Assembly: GCF_001595645.1 (NCBI RefSeq)
Contig: NZ_LNKT01000056.1
Location: 1-64,000 of the forward strand
DNA length: 64,000 nt
Reading direction: 5' to 3'
Source of the DNA: Sulfurovum riftiae
Lineage (GTDB): Bacteria; Campylobacterota; Campylobacteria; Campylobacterales; Sulfurovaceae
The position numbers and the translations under genes are program-made. Below are positions 40,932-49,884 of the stretch, in pieces. Below the pieces are notes generated by a model, which saw nothing but the letters and a program-made list of their open reading frames with translations, was not told where the DNA came from and ran no database searches. Positions within the stretch are counted from its first letter, which is position 1. Each line of letters starts with the position of its first letter.

Positions 40932-42020
40932 TTAGTTGGAAAGAGGCGCTATGAGCACCTCTTTGACATCGCTGTATACCGTACTTTGAGAGAGTATCTC
41001 TATCTTGTTGGAGGGGATCTCTTCCACGACAAGAACGGTTGAAAGATCATACAGGTCCAACCTGAGATCGGTACGAATACGAACTTCTTTTTCAAAACGC
41101 GGAGGAGAAAAAATGAGCTCTCTCACCGTCGCATAGTCTGTATCTGCAAGACGGTTGTAGGTCTCAAGCGTGATGAACTTCACTTCATCCCGGTTCATAT
41201 GGTGAAGTTCGCCTGTAGCATACTCTATTTTCCCCCTGGTATACTCTCCTTTAAGGGTGGAGTAAGGGAGGAAATGGGCAGGTACGACCTCTTTTCTGAC
41301 ACGCAAAAGTCCCATTTTCAGACGCCAGTTGAGAAAACGCTGTTTGACGATCCGGTGGGGCAGGTTCTGTTCTTCAAGTTCCCACCGTTTCTCATATATT
41401 TCGATACGTGCTTCGATCGATTCGGGCTGTATCTGCCCGGAGATCGGAACAAAGAGTTCGTCTGCCAGTTTCTGCTGTTGTTCGCGCTGCATGGTCAGGC
41501 CGAAGAGACAGCCGCAGTAGTCCTGACGGTAGAGGGCATCTTTTTTGGCAAGAATGTTCTGCTCCTGTGTGCCTGAAGCTTTTCGGTAGTCCGGGGCTAC
41601 GAAGCCGATACCGAACTTCTCTGCCAGCGCATCACCGGCATGTTGTAACTGTCTGAGCGACTTTTTGGGAGAAGTGAGCAGTGTGGAGGTAAAGTGCTTT
41701 TCCCCGAGTTCGGCCGCTTTACGTGCAGAGACCTCAAAACGTCTGTCGAAACAGACCGCACAGCGTGCTCCCTTTTCAGGTTCGTTTTCGAGTCCTCTGA
41801 CCGCTTCAAGCCACGCTTCCGTATCGTATTCACCCTCAATGAGGTCGATACCGAGCATTCTGCAGCTGCGTTTGACATCGAGGAGACGAAGGTAGTACTC
41901 CGAGTAGGGATGGATGTTGGGATCGTAGAAAAAACCTGTGAGTTTTTCATTCGGGTAGTCGGCCTGGAGTTTCTGTAAGAAATAGTGGCTGTCGACAGCG
42001 CAGCAGATATGGACTAACAT
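40932..42020 (-). CDS. queH: Epoxyqueuosine reductase QueH with C-terminal extension
   Basis: A 362-residue protein. The first about 200 residues are the QueH (DUF208) domain: HICCAVDS at the N-terminus, 'CAVCFDRRFE' and 'DYCGCLFGL' supply the four cysteines for iron binding next to an iron-sulfur cluster, and 'LLTSPKKS' is conserved. It reduces epoxyqueuosine to queuosine in tRNA. The rest (about 200-362) is an extension with no motif I recognise; proteins of similar length occur in Helicobacter, as far as I recall. It is separated from lpxB upstream by a REP pair. Confidence 0.85.
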   Translation of the reverse strand: MLVHICCAVDSHYFLQKLQADYPNEKLTGFFYDPNIHPYSEYYLRLLDVKRSCRMLGIDLIEGEYDTEAWLEAVRGLENEPEKGARCAVCFDRRFEVSARKAAELGEKHFTSTLLTSPKKSLRQLQHAGDALAEKFGIGFVAPDYRKASGTQEQNILAKKDALYRQDYCGCLFGLTMQREQQQKLADELFVPISGQIQPESIEARIEIYEKRWELEEQNLPHRIVKQRFLNWRLKMGLLRVRKEVVPAHFLPYSTLKGEYTRGKIEYATGELHHMNRDEVKFITLETYNRLADTDYATVRELIFSPPRFEKEVRIRTDLRLDLYDLSTVLVVEEIPSNKIEILSQSTVYSDVKEVLIAPLSN

Positions 42021-42036
42021 GTTATTCCTCTTTTAT

Positions 42037-42089
42037 GTAGGGTCGATTCATCGACCATTATACAATTGTGGTCGATGAATCGACCCTAC
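42037..42089. repeat. Head-to-head pair of GTAG-type REP palindromes
   Basis: Two GTAG+palindrome units face each other: 42037-42057 on plus and 42069-42089 on minus are exact reverse complements (21 bp), loop 11 nt. Each contains the smaller palindrome GGTCGATTCATCGACC. The whole can fold as one 21 bp hairpin. The minus-strand GTAG contains the TAG stop of lpxB. A BIME-like unit that may also act as a terminator or processing site between lpxB and queH. Confidence 0.7.
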
Positions 42090-43135
42090 GGTTGCATGAT
42101 GATCTTCGCCACATTCTCCGAACTACCATGATCCAGATACTCTCTGAGTTCTTTGGCTTTATCAGCGAACTTTTTGCGGTCGGTATTGTAGTACTCTTTG
42201 AGCAGATTGTCAACGGTGACCTCTTCCTGCAGCAGTTCGTTGTGCAGGGTGGTACCGTTGTAGCGTTCGAGTATGATGTTCGCCAGGCCTATGCGTGTGA
42301 TACCCAGCAGTTTGAATGCAATGAAATAGTCGATCTTCTTTGCGATGTAGGCAAGGGTAAAAGGGGTACCGATGAGTGCCGCTTCGAGTGTAGCGGTACC
42401 CGAACAGATAAAGGCGAATTCGGCACGCTCCAAGGCTGCATGGGTATTACGTACAATTTCGAACTCCCTGTTGTCAGGGTAGAGTCTGGCTATTTTGTCT
42501 CTGCTGAAGGAAGGCGGAATGACAAGCAGAGGCCTGATGTCATTTCCCAGTTTCCGTCTGAGTTCCAGAAAGACAGGCATGAGGCGGCTGATCTCCGCTT
42601 TGCGGCTGCCCGGAAGAAAGGCGATGCAGCCTTTGTTCTCTTCGGGATGACAGCTTACCTCTATCTCATCGAGCAGCGGGTGGCCGACATATTGGGCTTT
42701 GCCGCCGGGATAGTAGTCGATCTCAAAGGGAAGAATACCGAGCAGGTGGTCACAATAGCGTTCCAGTTTTTCAACACGCTTCGGCCTGCTTGCCCAGACC
42801 TGGGGAAGGATGTAATAGATGATCTCCTTGTCAGGGTAGCGTGCTTTGAGCTTTTTGGCCAAAGGCAGGTTGAAGCCTGATGAATCCATGAGGAGTACTT
42901 TGTCCGCATCGGCAGCCAGTGCTGCCATCTCATCTGCCACCTTGAAGAACCAGCGGAGCTTCTTGATGGCATCGACCACACCCATGATCGCCATCTGGCT
43001 GATATCATAGAGCGGTGTCCCCGCATCGATACGCTGATCGAAGATACCCATGAGTTCAATCCCGGAAGTGTGTTTCAGGACTTCACGCAGATGCAGATTG
43101 GAGGAAGGTTCAAGCGCAGAGACAAGCAGTTTCAT
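42086..43135 (-). CDS. lpxB: Lipid-A-disaccharide synthase LpxB
   Basis: A 349-residue glycosyltransferase (GT19): 'LLVSALEPSSNLHLREVLKH' at the start, 'VLLMDSSGFNLPLAKKLKARYPDKEIIYYILPQVWASRPKR' and 'FICSGTATLEAALIGTPFTLAYI' are diagnostic. It joins UDP-diacylglucosamine and lipid X. The stop TAG lies inside a REP unit, so the last codons may have been changed by its insertion; the C-terminus 'VAKIIMQP' looks slightly short compared with typical enzymes (about 360-380 residues). Confidence 0.92.
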   Translation of the reverse strand: MKLLVSALEPSSNLHLREVLKHTSGIELMGIFDQRIDAGTPLYDISQMAIMGVVDAIKKLRWFFKVADEMAALAADADKVLLMDSSGFNLPLAKKLKARYPDKEIIYYILPQVWASRPKRVEKLERYCDHLLGILPFEIDYYPGGKAQYVGHPLLDEIEVSCHPEENKGCIAFLPGSRKAEISRLMPVFLELRRKLGNDIRPLLVIPPSFSRDKIARLYPDNREFEIVRNTHAALERAEFAFICSGTATLEAALIGTPFTLAYIAKKIDYFIAFKLLGITRIGLANIILERYNGTTLHNELLQEEVTVDNLLKEYYNTDRKKFADKAKELREYLDHGSSENVAKIIMQP

Positions 43136-43179
43136 GAAAAGACCGGTTCCTAAAGTGAATTTGAGCGTATTTTAGCATA

Positions 43180-43445
43180 GGGCACCTCTAAAAACCCTGC
43201 ATACCCATAATGGGTTTTGCAAATGTGAGATTGTGCAAGAGGCTTTCAAATCATAGCCGAAGCTACGATGAAGGAAGCATCTTGTGAAAGATCGCGTTTG
43301 CAAAGCCCACCCTGCGGGCAATACAAGCTTCCGTCCATGCGGCGTTACTCACTTTTGACGTAGCTACGGCTATGCCTGCAAGTGAGTGCCTTGCCTGAAC
43401 GGAAGCTTGTAATGTTATGGGCATACAGGGTTATTAGATGTGCCC
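43180..43445. mobile_element. MITE-like inverted-repeat element, 266 bp
   Basis: Outer arms of 31 bp (43180-43210 and 43415-43445) match in inverted orientation at 27 of 31 positions. Nested inverted repeats lie inside: 43320-43334 against 43399-43413 (14/15), CATAGCCG(A/T)AGCTACG arms around 43252-43268 and 43360-43375, and ACTCACTT/AAGTGAGT near 43347-43386. ATA flanks both ends, a possible 3 bp target duplication. No transposase and no reliable gene. It fills nearly all of the gap between lpxB and the rhodanese gene and ends 5 bp before the latter's stop codon. Confidence 0.6.
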
Positions 43446-43449
43446 ATAA

Positions 43450-44133
43450 TCATTGACCCCTTGTGGAGGTCATGCTCAATGTGAGCCAGTCGTGCATGCC
43501 TCCACGGTACCATTTGATCTTTTGGGGCGGGTAGCCCAGTTTGATGAGATGCTTGATCATATCGGGTGACTGTCCGCACCAGGCTCCGTTACAGAAAAGG
43601 ACAATGGTCTTGGCTTTGGAAAAATCATAGGTTCCATTCTTTTGGGTGACACCCATGGTCTTCAGGGCTTTCCTAAATGCTTTGGGAAAGACATCGGCTT
43701 TGGAGATATCAAGATGGGAAATATTGATTGCTCCGGGAATGGTACGGTAGTGGTACCACTCCTCCATTCTGGTATCGATGAGAAGCATGTCGTCACGTTT
43801 TTTCATCTCTTTGATGAACTTCATCACCTCCATCTCGCCATAGGTCTCTATGTCAGGACTTAGCTGCATGGGTTGTATCTGGCCGACACTGGTGACGAAC
43901 ATCTTTTTACACGCTTTGGGTACGGCAGGATTGGCATAACTGCCCTCCCACATCATTTCGTTGCTGATCTCGATATTCAGGCAGTCGGGATCGATCTCCC
44001 TCTCCACATGGATCTTCTCTCTCTTACCGTTCCTGTCCGTATGGTGTGTCTCTACACCGGTATATTGGTAGACCCTGAGATTTTCTGCCTGCAAAGAAAA
44101 TAGAAAAAGCAGGGAAAACGCAAGCGCTTTCAT
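43450..44133 (-). CDS. Periplasmic rhodanese-like protein
   Basis: A 227-residue exported protein: signal peptide about 1-16, then an unassigned N-terminal part and a rhodanese domain (about 105-220) with 'LLIDTRMEEWYHYRTIPGAINISH' and active-site Cys in 'IVLFCNGAWCGQSP'. The active loop has two cysteines. The domain carries out sulfur transfer or binds sulfur compounds; in a sulfur-oxidising host a role in periplasmic sulfur chemistry is plausible. It is next to a MITE-like element. Confidence 0.82.
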   Translation of the reverse strand: MKALAFSLLFLFSLQAENLRVYQYTGVETHHTDRNGKREKIHVEREIDPDCLNIEISNEMMWEGSYANPAVPKACKKMFVTSVGQIQPMQLSPDIETYGEMEVMKFIKEMKKRDDMLLIDTRMEEWYHYRTIPGAINISHLDISKADVFPKAFRKALKTMGVTQKNGTYDFSKAKTIVLFCNGAWCGQSPDMIKHLIKLGYPPQKIKWYRGGMHDWLTLSMTSTRGQ

Positions 44134-44199
44134 AGTCTCTCCTTGGATAATCCGTATTTATACAAAAATATTAGCAAAAAATGGTTAATGGTTTTTGCG

Positions 44200-45579
44200 T
44201 CACAGTGTGAACCATCCCGCGACAAGGAATGCGGCAGCAGCAAATATGCCTCCTATGAGGGCATAGGGCAGCTGTGTACGGACATGTTCCACATGGTCAC
44301 AGCCTGCTGCCATAGAGGAGATGATAGTCGTGTCGGAAATGGGAGAGGCATGGTCCCCGAAGATGCCGCCGCTGATCACCGCTGCGATGATAAGGGGAAT
44401 GTCCACCCCCATCGTAGCAGCCAGTGCCAGCCCGATGGGCATCATGATGGAGAAGGTCCCCCAGCTCGTTCCGGTGGAAAAAGCGGTAACGGCCGCAACA
44501 AGAAAAACAAGCATAGGAACGAACAGGGGAGATATATTCCCGCTGAGAAGATGGGCAAGGTACTTGGCGGTACCGAGATCGCCGATGACCTTACCGATGA
44601 AAAGCGCGAAAAGCAGGATCATCACAACGGGGATCATCTCTCCCAAACCTTCATAAAAGCCTTTGAAATACATCTTATGGGAAATGATCTTCCCGAAAAC
44701 ATAATAAAAATACATGAAAAAGAGTGTGACGATGACACCGTAATAGACAGAGGTCGAGCCGGACCCTTTGAAGATGTCGCCTTTGCCGGTAAGGTAAAGC
44801 CCTGCAGGGACCGCCAGGACCATGACGATGATAGGCAGCAGCATCGGGTAGGGTGTGGGTTTGGCCTCGATGTTGAGTTGATTGGGATGATAAGGCTGCG
44901 GCAGACTCTCTTTCATGGGGCCGATATCGAACTTGAAGTAGATCACGAAAAGTACGATGATGAGCGTGAATATGGCATAAAAATTGTAAGGAATGGAGGC
45001 TATGAGCAGTGAGACCGGGTCCCCTGAGATGACATTGGTGTCGACGGCCGAAATGATGAGTCCCAACAGCAGTGCACCCCAGCCGTTGAGTGGAATGAGG
45101 GAGCAAATGGGTGCAGAGGTGGAGTCACAGATATAGGCGAGCTTCGCTCTGCTCACACCGTTCTTGTCGCAAAGCGGTTTGGCAACGGTTCCTGCCACAA
45201 GCGAGGTGATGGAGGATTCTATGAATATGACGACCCCGATGATGTAGGCCAAAAGCATGGCACCTTTGGGTGAATCTATCTTCTTCGCTTTCCGGCTGAG
45301 ATAAAGTACGAAACTGTCCACTGCGCCGGAAAGGCTCAGGAGTTTGATAATGGCACCTATCATGAGGGCGAACAAGAGGGTTTTTGCTATCCAGCCTTCG
45401 GAAAAAAGAGCAATGATGCCGTCGAACAGTGCAACGAATGCGGTGAGAGGATCGTAGCCGTTGAGTACCAACAGTCCGGCAAAGATCCCGCCTACGAGAG
45501 AAACGATGACATCTTTTGTTATAATGGCCAAAAAGATCGTTAGCAGGGGTATAGCGATCGAGAGGATTCCGTATTCCAT
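44200..45579 (-). CDS. Na+/H+ antiporter, NhaC family
   Basis: A 459-residue polytopic protein (about 11-12 spans) of the NhaC/arsenite permease-like group. 'FIESSITSLVAGTVAKPLCDKNGVSRAKLAYICDSTSAPICSLIPLNGWG' and 'FSTGTSWGTFSIMMPIGLALA' and 'GGIFGDHASPISDTTIISSMAAGCD' are characteristic. It exchanges sodium for protons. Start at ATG 45579 (AGGT upstream on minus strand); a longer frame adds an unlikely hydrophilic start. No regulatory site recognised. Confidence 0.85.
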   Translation of the reverse strand: MEYGILSIAIPLLTIFLAIITKDVIVSLVGGIFAGLLVLNGYDPLTAFVALFDGIIALFSEGWIAKTLLFALMIGAIIKLLSLSGAVDSFVLYLSRKAKKIDSPKGAMLLAYIIGVVIFIESSITSLVAGTVAKPLCDKNGVSRAKLAYICDSTSAPICSLIPLNGWGALLLGLIISAVDTNVISGDPVSLLIASIPYNFYAIFTLIIVLFVIYFKFDIGPMKESLPQPYHPNQLNIEAKPTPYPMLLPIIVMVLAVPAGLYLTGKGDIFKGSGSTSVYYGVIVTLFFMYFYYVFGKIISHKMYFKGFYEGLGEMIPVVMILLFALFIGKVIGDLGTAKYLAHLLSGNISPLFVPMLVFLVAAVTAFSTGTSWGTFSIMMPIGLALAATMGVDIPLIIAAVISGGIFGDHASPISDTTIISSMAAGCDHVEHVRTQLPYALIGGIFAAAAFLVAGWFTL

Positions 45580-45667
45580 ATAAAGTACCTGTCTTGATTT
45601 CATATCACCCAAAAACACGTAGAGTGGATTCACCCTGCGCGATAAATGATAAAAGGATTATAACACA

Positions 45668-46375
45668 ATGAAAAAGATTTTACTCGGATGCTTCTTTTTG
45701 CTTATTGTACTGCAGGCAGAGATCCCTGATACAAAACAGCTCATTGTCGTGACGACAAAGAACTGGTCTACGCCAAGCGGTATACTCCAGCGTTACGAGA
45801 AGGAAGAGGGCAAGTGGCGCAAAGTGGGCAATGCGATCAATATCAAGCTGGGCAGGAACGGTCTTGGATGGGGCAGGGGATTACATACCATTCCCAAACA
45901 TGCCAGGATCATCAAAAAAGAGGGGGACGGCAAGGCACCGGCAGGCATCTTCTCTCTGAAACAGGCTTTCGGCTATCAGCCGTTCCCTGTCAAATATCCC
46001 TACAGGGTCTACAAAGAGACGGACCATTGTGTGGATGATGTGCATTCAAGATTTTATAACAAGATCGTGGACTCTACGAAGATCAAGGTTGACTACAAGA
46101 GCAAGGAGCATATGAAGTTTCCCAAAGATTTTTACAAATATGGCATTGTCGTCAACCATAACCATATTGATGAAAAGGGTGCTGTTCCCGGTGCGGGGTC
46201 CTGTATTTTCCTCCATATCAAGAAGGTCCCGACGGCAGGATGTACAGTAATGAGTGAAAAAGAGATGAAAGAGATCATCCGCTGGCTGGACCCGCAGAAG
46301 CATCCGCTTTTGGTACAGGGAACCAGAGAGGTGATCCCCTATTTGTTGAAAGAGGTCGGAGTTTTTCGACCTTAG
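45668..46375 (+). CDS. L,D-transpeptidase catalytic-domain protein (YkuD-type)
   Basis: A 235-residue exported protein with signal peptide (about 1-17). The catalytic motif 'GSCIFLHIKKVPTAGCTVMSEKEM' has the His and Cys of YkuD-like domains (HxxxxxxxxxGC). 'GDGKAPAGIFSL' and 'YGIVVNHNH' precede it. This subgroup (YafK/ErfK-like) is used for peptidoglycan cross-linking or lipoprotein attachment, or in Campylobacterota for cell-shape peptide trimming; which of these applies is not visible. It overlaps the convergent hemerythrin-like gene by 4 bp. Confidence 0.82.
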   Translation: MKKILLGCFFLLIVLQAEIPDTKQLIVVTTKNWSTPSGILQRYEKEEGKWRKVGNAINIKLGRNGLGWGRGLHTIPKHARIIKKEGDGKAPAGIFSLKQAFGYQPFPVKYPYRVYKETDHCVDDVHSRFYNKIVDSTKIKVDYKSKEHMKFPKDFYKYGIVVNHNHIDEKGAVPGAGSCIFLHIKKVPTAGCTVMSEKEMKEIIRWLDPQKHPLLVQGTREVIPYLLKEVGVFRP

Positions 46376-46809
46376 CTGTTGTCAAGTCTGGAATAGAGAT
46401 TTGATTCTTCAAATGAGATACGCTGTGCCAGGATATCCACCAGCTCTTTGAACGTCGTATAGAACTCATCATTAAGCGGTACTTCCGGATTTGAATATTT
46501 TGCCAGGAAGTTCATGAGTGCGACTTTCGTATGTTTGAATCCGGCTATGAAGTCAGTGACCATGGATTCTGTTTTCGGATCGAGTTTGTCAGACTCCTCT
46601 TTCATGAGTTTGAAGAGTTTGAGGTCTTCATCCATGACATGGTCCACAGCAAGCGTATTAAGTTCCCGAAGGGAGCGTTTGGCAGCTTCATGGTTTCCCT
46701 TCTCATATAACTCAAGTACTTTTGTAGCCAGTGCCACGATCTCTTTGTGTTCCTCTTCCCACTTGTGGACAAGTTTCTGGTTTTTTGATCCGAACAGTGA
46801 TCCAAACAT
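46372..46809 (-). CDS. Hemerythrin-like HHE-domain protein
   Basis: A 145-residue four-helix-bundle protein. Candidate iron ligands are His and Glu in 'WEEEHKEIVALATKV', 'LAVDHVMDEDLKLFKLM', 'FKHTKVALMNFL' and 'ISFEESNLYSRLD', in the order expected for HHE/hemerythrin domains. Not all classical ligands are sure, as the last two helices have one His each at most. Binding of oxygen, NO or iron is inferred. A TATAAT box on the minus strand is at 46836-46841. Confidence 0.6.
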   Translation of the reverse strand: MFGSLFGSKNQKLVHKWEEEHKEIVALATKVLELYEKGNHEAAKRSLRELNTLAVDHVMDEDLKLFKLMKEESDKLDPKTESMVTDFIAGFKHTKVALMNFLAKYSNPEVPLNDEFYTTFKELVDILAQRISFEESNLYSRLDNS

Positions 46810-46864
46810 ATTACATTCCCCAATTCTTTTTTTTAATTATAACCAAAAATTAGAATTAAATCTT

Positions 46865-47845
46865 TTAATAGATACTGTATTGCACATAAAAAGTGATCTT
46901 TGTTTTGGTTTTTGGCCGTGGATAGTCTTTGTAGGCGATACGTATGACCTCCAGTGTGTTGTCATCGAGTGCAGTATAGCCAATGCGGCTCAGAAGCCTG
47001 AGATTGGTGATGTTGCCATTGGGATGCAGGTAGAAGGTAACGACATTCGTTCCTTCCTGCATGGTCCTTACCGCAACGTCAGGATAGCCGTTCTGAATGA
47101 GCGTACGCTGGGTAATGCGGTGGATGACTCCCAGGTTCTTCTTGATGAATTTCTTCTGTGTCGGCGTGAAGCTGTCGAATTCTGAACCGTAGAGCTGTTT
47201 GATCATCTGTGAGCCGTAATTCGGTGATGACGGTGCACTTGGTGCCAGTGAAACAGACCTGCCTGAGCCCATCAGTGCACCGGCCAGTCCACCTTTGGGA
47301 CGGGACGGTTTTCTGGGCCGTGTTTTCTTCACGATCTTCTTCTTTGGCTTCTCGGTTTTTTTCTTTACGACCTTTTTGGGTTTCTCCTCTTTTTTCACTT
47401 TTTCTTTTTTGACGACCTTGGTAACATTGTTCTCTTCAGTCTCTTTCTTCTCTACGACCAGACGTGCTTTTTCGTCCAGCAGTTTTTTCTTTGCAGGGGG
47501 TGTCGGTTCTTTGACGGGCTCTTTTTTAACAGGCTCTTTTACAACAGGCTTTTGTGGGACAGGTTTGGGTACCGGTGGTATGACAGGCTGCGGTTTTGGC
47601 TGTGGCTGGACCGCCTTGGGTTGCGGTTTTGGTCTTGGAGGCACAACTGCTTTGGGGGCCGGAGGCGTCGGCGGGGTAGTGCTGATCTGTTTGAGATTCA
47701 GAGAGATCTTTTTGGACTTGGGCGGCGGCGGGGCGAATTTCAACTCTTTGAAAGAGACGAAAAAGAGCAGAAATATCAACAGGTGAAGCAGCAGGGAAAG
47801 CAGCAGGCCTTCGAGTGTACGTATGGTTCTCCCTCTGATCTTCAT
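46865..47845 (-). CDS. tonB: TonB-like energy transducer
   Basis: A 326-residue protein: N-terminal anchor (about 12-32), a Pro/Lys-rich periplasmic spacer (about 38-190, with PKPQP and KKEKPKK repeats) and the C-terminal TonB domain (about 235-326), including 'NGYPDVAVRTMQEGTNVVTFYLHPNGNITNLRLLSRIGYTALDDNTLEVIR'. It transmits proton motive force to outer membrane receptors. The long spacer is unusual in its lysine content. exbB/exbD are not adjacent. Confidence 0.88.
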   Translation of the reverse strand: MKIRGRTIRTLEGLLLSLLLHLLIFLLFFVSFKELKFAPPPPKSKKISLNLKQISTTPPTPPAPKAVVPPRPKPQPKAVQPQPKPQPVIPPVPKPVPQKPVVKEPVKKEPVKEPTPPAKKKLLDEKARLVVEKKETEENNVTKVVKKEKVKKEEKPKKVVKKKTEKPKKKIVKKTRPRKPSRPKGGLAGALMGSGRSVSLAPSAPSSPNYGSQMIKQLYGSEFDSFTPTQKKFIKKNLGVIHRITQRTLIQNGYPDVAVRTMQEGTNVVTFYLHPNGNITNLRLLSRIGYTALDDNTLEVIRIAYKDYPRPKTKTKITFYVQYSIY

Positions 47846-47895
47846 TATATTGTGCTGCCTTTATGCATTTGGTGTAGTCCTAAGTGCCTGTAGTG

Positions 47896-47901
47896 TATAA
47901 T
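47896..47901 (+). promoter_or_regulatory. -10 box of hemL
   Basis: TGTATAAT (core 47896-47901), 54 bp before the hemL ATG, in the intergenic region divergent from tonB. Confidence 0.45.
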
Positions 47902-47954
47902 CCATGTACTTTTACCCATAGAGGGTGCAATTATACAGAACAAGGATTAATACA

Positions 47955-49247
47955 ATGGCATACGATAAAAGCATTGCAGCGTTTGAGGAAGCATACAGCG
48001 TCATTCCCGGCGGTGTGGATTCACCGGTAAGGGCATTTTCCGGTGTGGAAGGAACACCGCCTTTCATCGAGAAAGGTGAGGGTGCCTATATCTACGATAT
48101 CGACGGGAACAGATATATCGACTATGTTCAGAGCTGGGGACCGCTGATCTTCGGACACTGCGATGCGGACATTGAAACATCGGTCATCGATGCGGTCAAA
48201 AGAGGGCTCAGTTTCGGAGCACCGACTACGGTAGAGACAGAACTGGCACAGGAGATCGTCACCCTTTTTGAGAGTATCGACAAAGTACGTTTCGTCAGTT
48301 CCGGGACCGAAGCGGTCATGTCCGCCATTCGTCTGGCAAGAGGGGTGACAGGCAGAGACAACATCCTGAAATTCACAGGGTGCTACCACGGACACTCAGA
48401 CTCGCTGCTGGTACAGGCCGGTTCGGGTCTTGCGACCTTTGGGACACCGTCAAGCCCCGGCGTACCGGCTGACCTGACCAAGCATACGCTGCTGGCAACC
48501 TACAACGACATCGAAAGTGTCGAGAAGTGTTTTGCGGACTCTCCAGAAGGTATCGCCTGTGTGATCATCGAGCCGATTGCCGGGAATATGGGGCTTGTAC
48601 CTGCCGAAGAGGAGTTCCTCCAGCAGCTTCGTGCACTCTGTACAGAACATGGCACACTGCTCATCTTCGATGAGGTCATGAGTGGCTTCAGGGCATCACT
48701 CAAAGGCGCACAGGGCATCACAACGGTCAAGCCTGACATGGTGACGCTTGGCAAGGTCATCGGTGCGGGTATGCCTGTGGGTGCCTTCGGTGCCAATGCG
48801 GAGATCATGGGGCACCTCTCTCCTGAAGGACCTGTCTATCAGGCGGGGACACTCTCGGGGAACCCTGTTGCCATGGCGGCAGGGTTGACGAGCCTTAGAA
48901 AACTCAAAACCGATCCTACGGTCTATGTAGACCTTGGTAACAAAGCCAAAAGACTGGTCGATGGGCTCAAAAAAGCGGCAGATTCCGTCAATGTACCGAT
49001 GGTAACGGATGTAAGAGGTTCCATGTTCGGGTTCTTCTTCTCGGACAAACCTGTGAAGAATTTTGCAGATGCGATGGAGAACGACCAGAAGCTTTTCGCC
49101 AAATTCCATAAAGGGATGCTGGACAGAGGTGTCTACCTTGCCTGCTCCTCTTTTGAAACAGGTTTCATCTCCACAGCCATTACCGATGAGATGATCGATG
49201 AGACGATCAAAGCAGCCTACGAGGTACTCAAAGAGATCACGAACTGA
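47955..49247 (+). CDS. hemL: Glutamate-1-semialdehyde 2,1-aminomutase
   Basis: A 430-residue PLP enzyme. '[15 protein letters not shown]', '[22 protein letters not shown]', '[11 protein letters not shown]' and the PLP lysine in '[17 protein letters not shown]' are specific to HemL. It makes 5-aminolevulinate in the C5 heme pathway. Start ATG 47955 with AAGGAT; an in-frame upstream start lacks support. Its 3' end overlaps the convergent unknown gene by 11 bp. Confidence 0.95.
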   Translation: MAYDKSIAAFEEAYSVIPGGVDSPVRAFSGVEGTPPFIEKGEGAYIYDIDGNRYIDYVQSWGPLIFGHCDADIETSVIDAVKRGLSFGAPTTVETELAQEIVTLFESIDKVRFVSSGTEAVMSAIRLARGVTGRDNILKFTGCYHGHSDSLLVQAGSGLATFGTPSSPGVPADLTKHTLLATYNDIESVEKCFADSPEGIACVIIEPIAGNMGLVPAEEEFLQQLRALCTEHGTLLIFDEVMSGFRASLKGAQGITTVKPDMVTLGKVIGAGMPVGAFGANAEIMGHLSPEGPVYQAGTLSGNPVAMAAGLTSLRKLKTDPTVYVDLGNKAKRLVDGLKKAADSVNVPMVTDVRGSMFGFFFSDKPVKNFADAMENDQKLFAKFHKGMLDRGVYLACSSFETGFISTAITDEMIDETIKAAYEVLKEITN

Positions 49248-49827
49248 CCTCCTGCACTTCTTCCCGGAGCTTTTCAAGCTTTTGGGGGTATTTCTCTCCA
49301 TCTCCATATGCAAAAAAAGCATCGTAGTAGTTGTGGTCATAGGCGATCTTCTTGGCATGCTTGATGGGACAAAAGTAGAGTTCCGTTCTTCCTGCGATCG
49401 CAGCACTGTACTGCATGAGGCCGTTAAAATAGGCACAGTAAAGACAGTTGAGTTTTTCGACGATATTGAGGTAGCCAAGATACTGACGGTCAAAAACAAT
49501 GTAGTCTTTGCGCTGTACGAAAGTGATCTTGAAGACCCTGCCTACGACATAGGTGTAAACGAACAGCATCAGGTCGAGCAGCAGTGCCGGGAGGACCATA
49601 CCGTACACTATAGGGGCACTGAGCAGCTGTATGAACGGTGTTTCGCCAAACCAGGCGAGCAGGTGTTTCATGTTTTCCTTCTGTTTTGAAAGTACTTCAT
49701 CTTCAAACCTGATGTAACCGTTCTTTATTTCATAATCGATCTTCTTTTCCTGCTGTTCTATCTCCTCTTTCAGTTTCTGCCTGAGATCCTCTATCTCCAC
49801 CATCATCTCTTTTATGCGCTCACTCAT
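49237..49827 (-). CDS. Conserved membrane protein of unknown function
   Basis: A 196-residue protein: a long charged coiled-coil (about 1-55), one hydrophobic segment (about 62-97, perhaps a hairpin of two spans) and a C-terminal part with conserved-looking cysteines: '[33 protein letters not shown]' (Cys at about 127, 130 and 149). The CxxC plus CxxxH pattern suggests metal or Fe-S binding. I do not recognise the family. It lies between hemL (11 bp overlap, convergent) and the lasso-like cyclase gene (57 bp away, same strand), but its base composition matches hemL rather than the AT-rich RiPP region. Confidence 0.6.
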   Translation of the reverse strand: MSERIKEMMVEIEDLRQKLKEEIEQQEKKIDYEIKNGYIRFEDEVLSKQKENMKHLLAWFGETPFIQLLSAPIVYGMVLPALLLDLMLFVYTYVVGRVFKITFVQRKDYIVFDRQYLGYLNIVEKLNCLYCAYFNGLMQYSAAIAGRTELYFCPIKHAKKIAYDHNYYDAFFAYGDGEKYPQKLEKLREEVQEVSS

Positions 49828-49884
49828 TAGGGTCCTTTTTTAATTACACTACGAGGTAATATGATTGTAACAGTGTATCATTTT

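Noticed and set aside
42068-42880. Long plus-strand frame opposite lpxB
   Set aside because: Shadow of lpxB on the other strand; lpxB has clear family motifs, this has none.
43180-43445. CRISPR array or tRNA in the repeat-rich gap
   Set aside because: Repeats are inverted and nested, not direct with spacers, and no cloverleaf with TTC loop is found.
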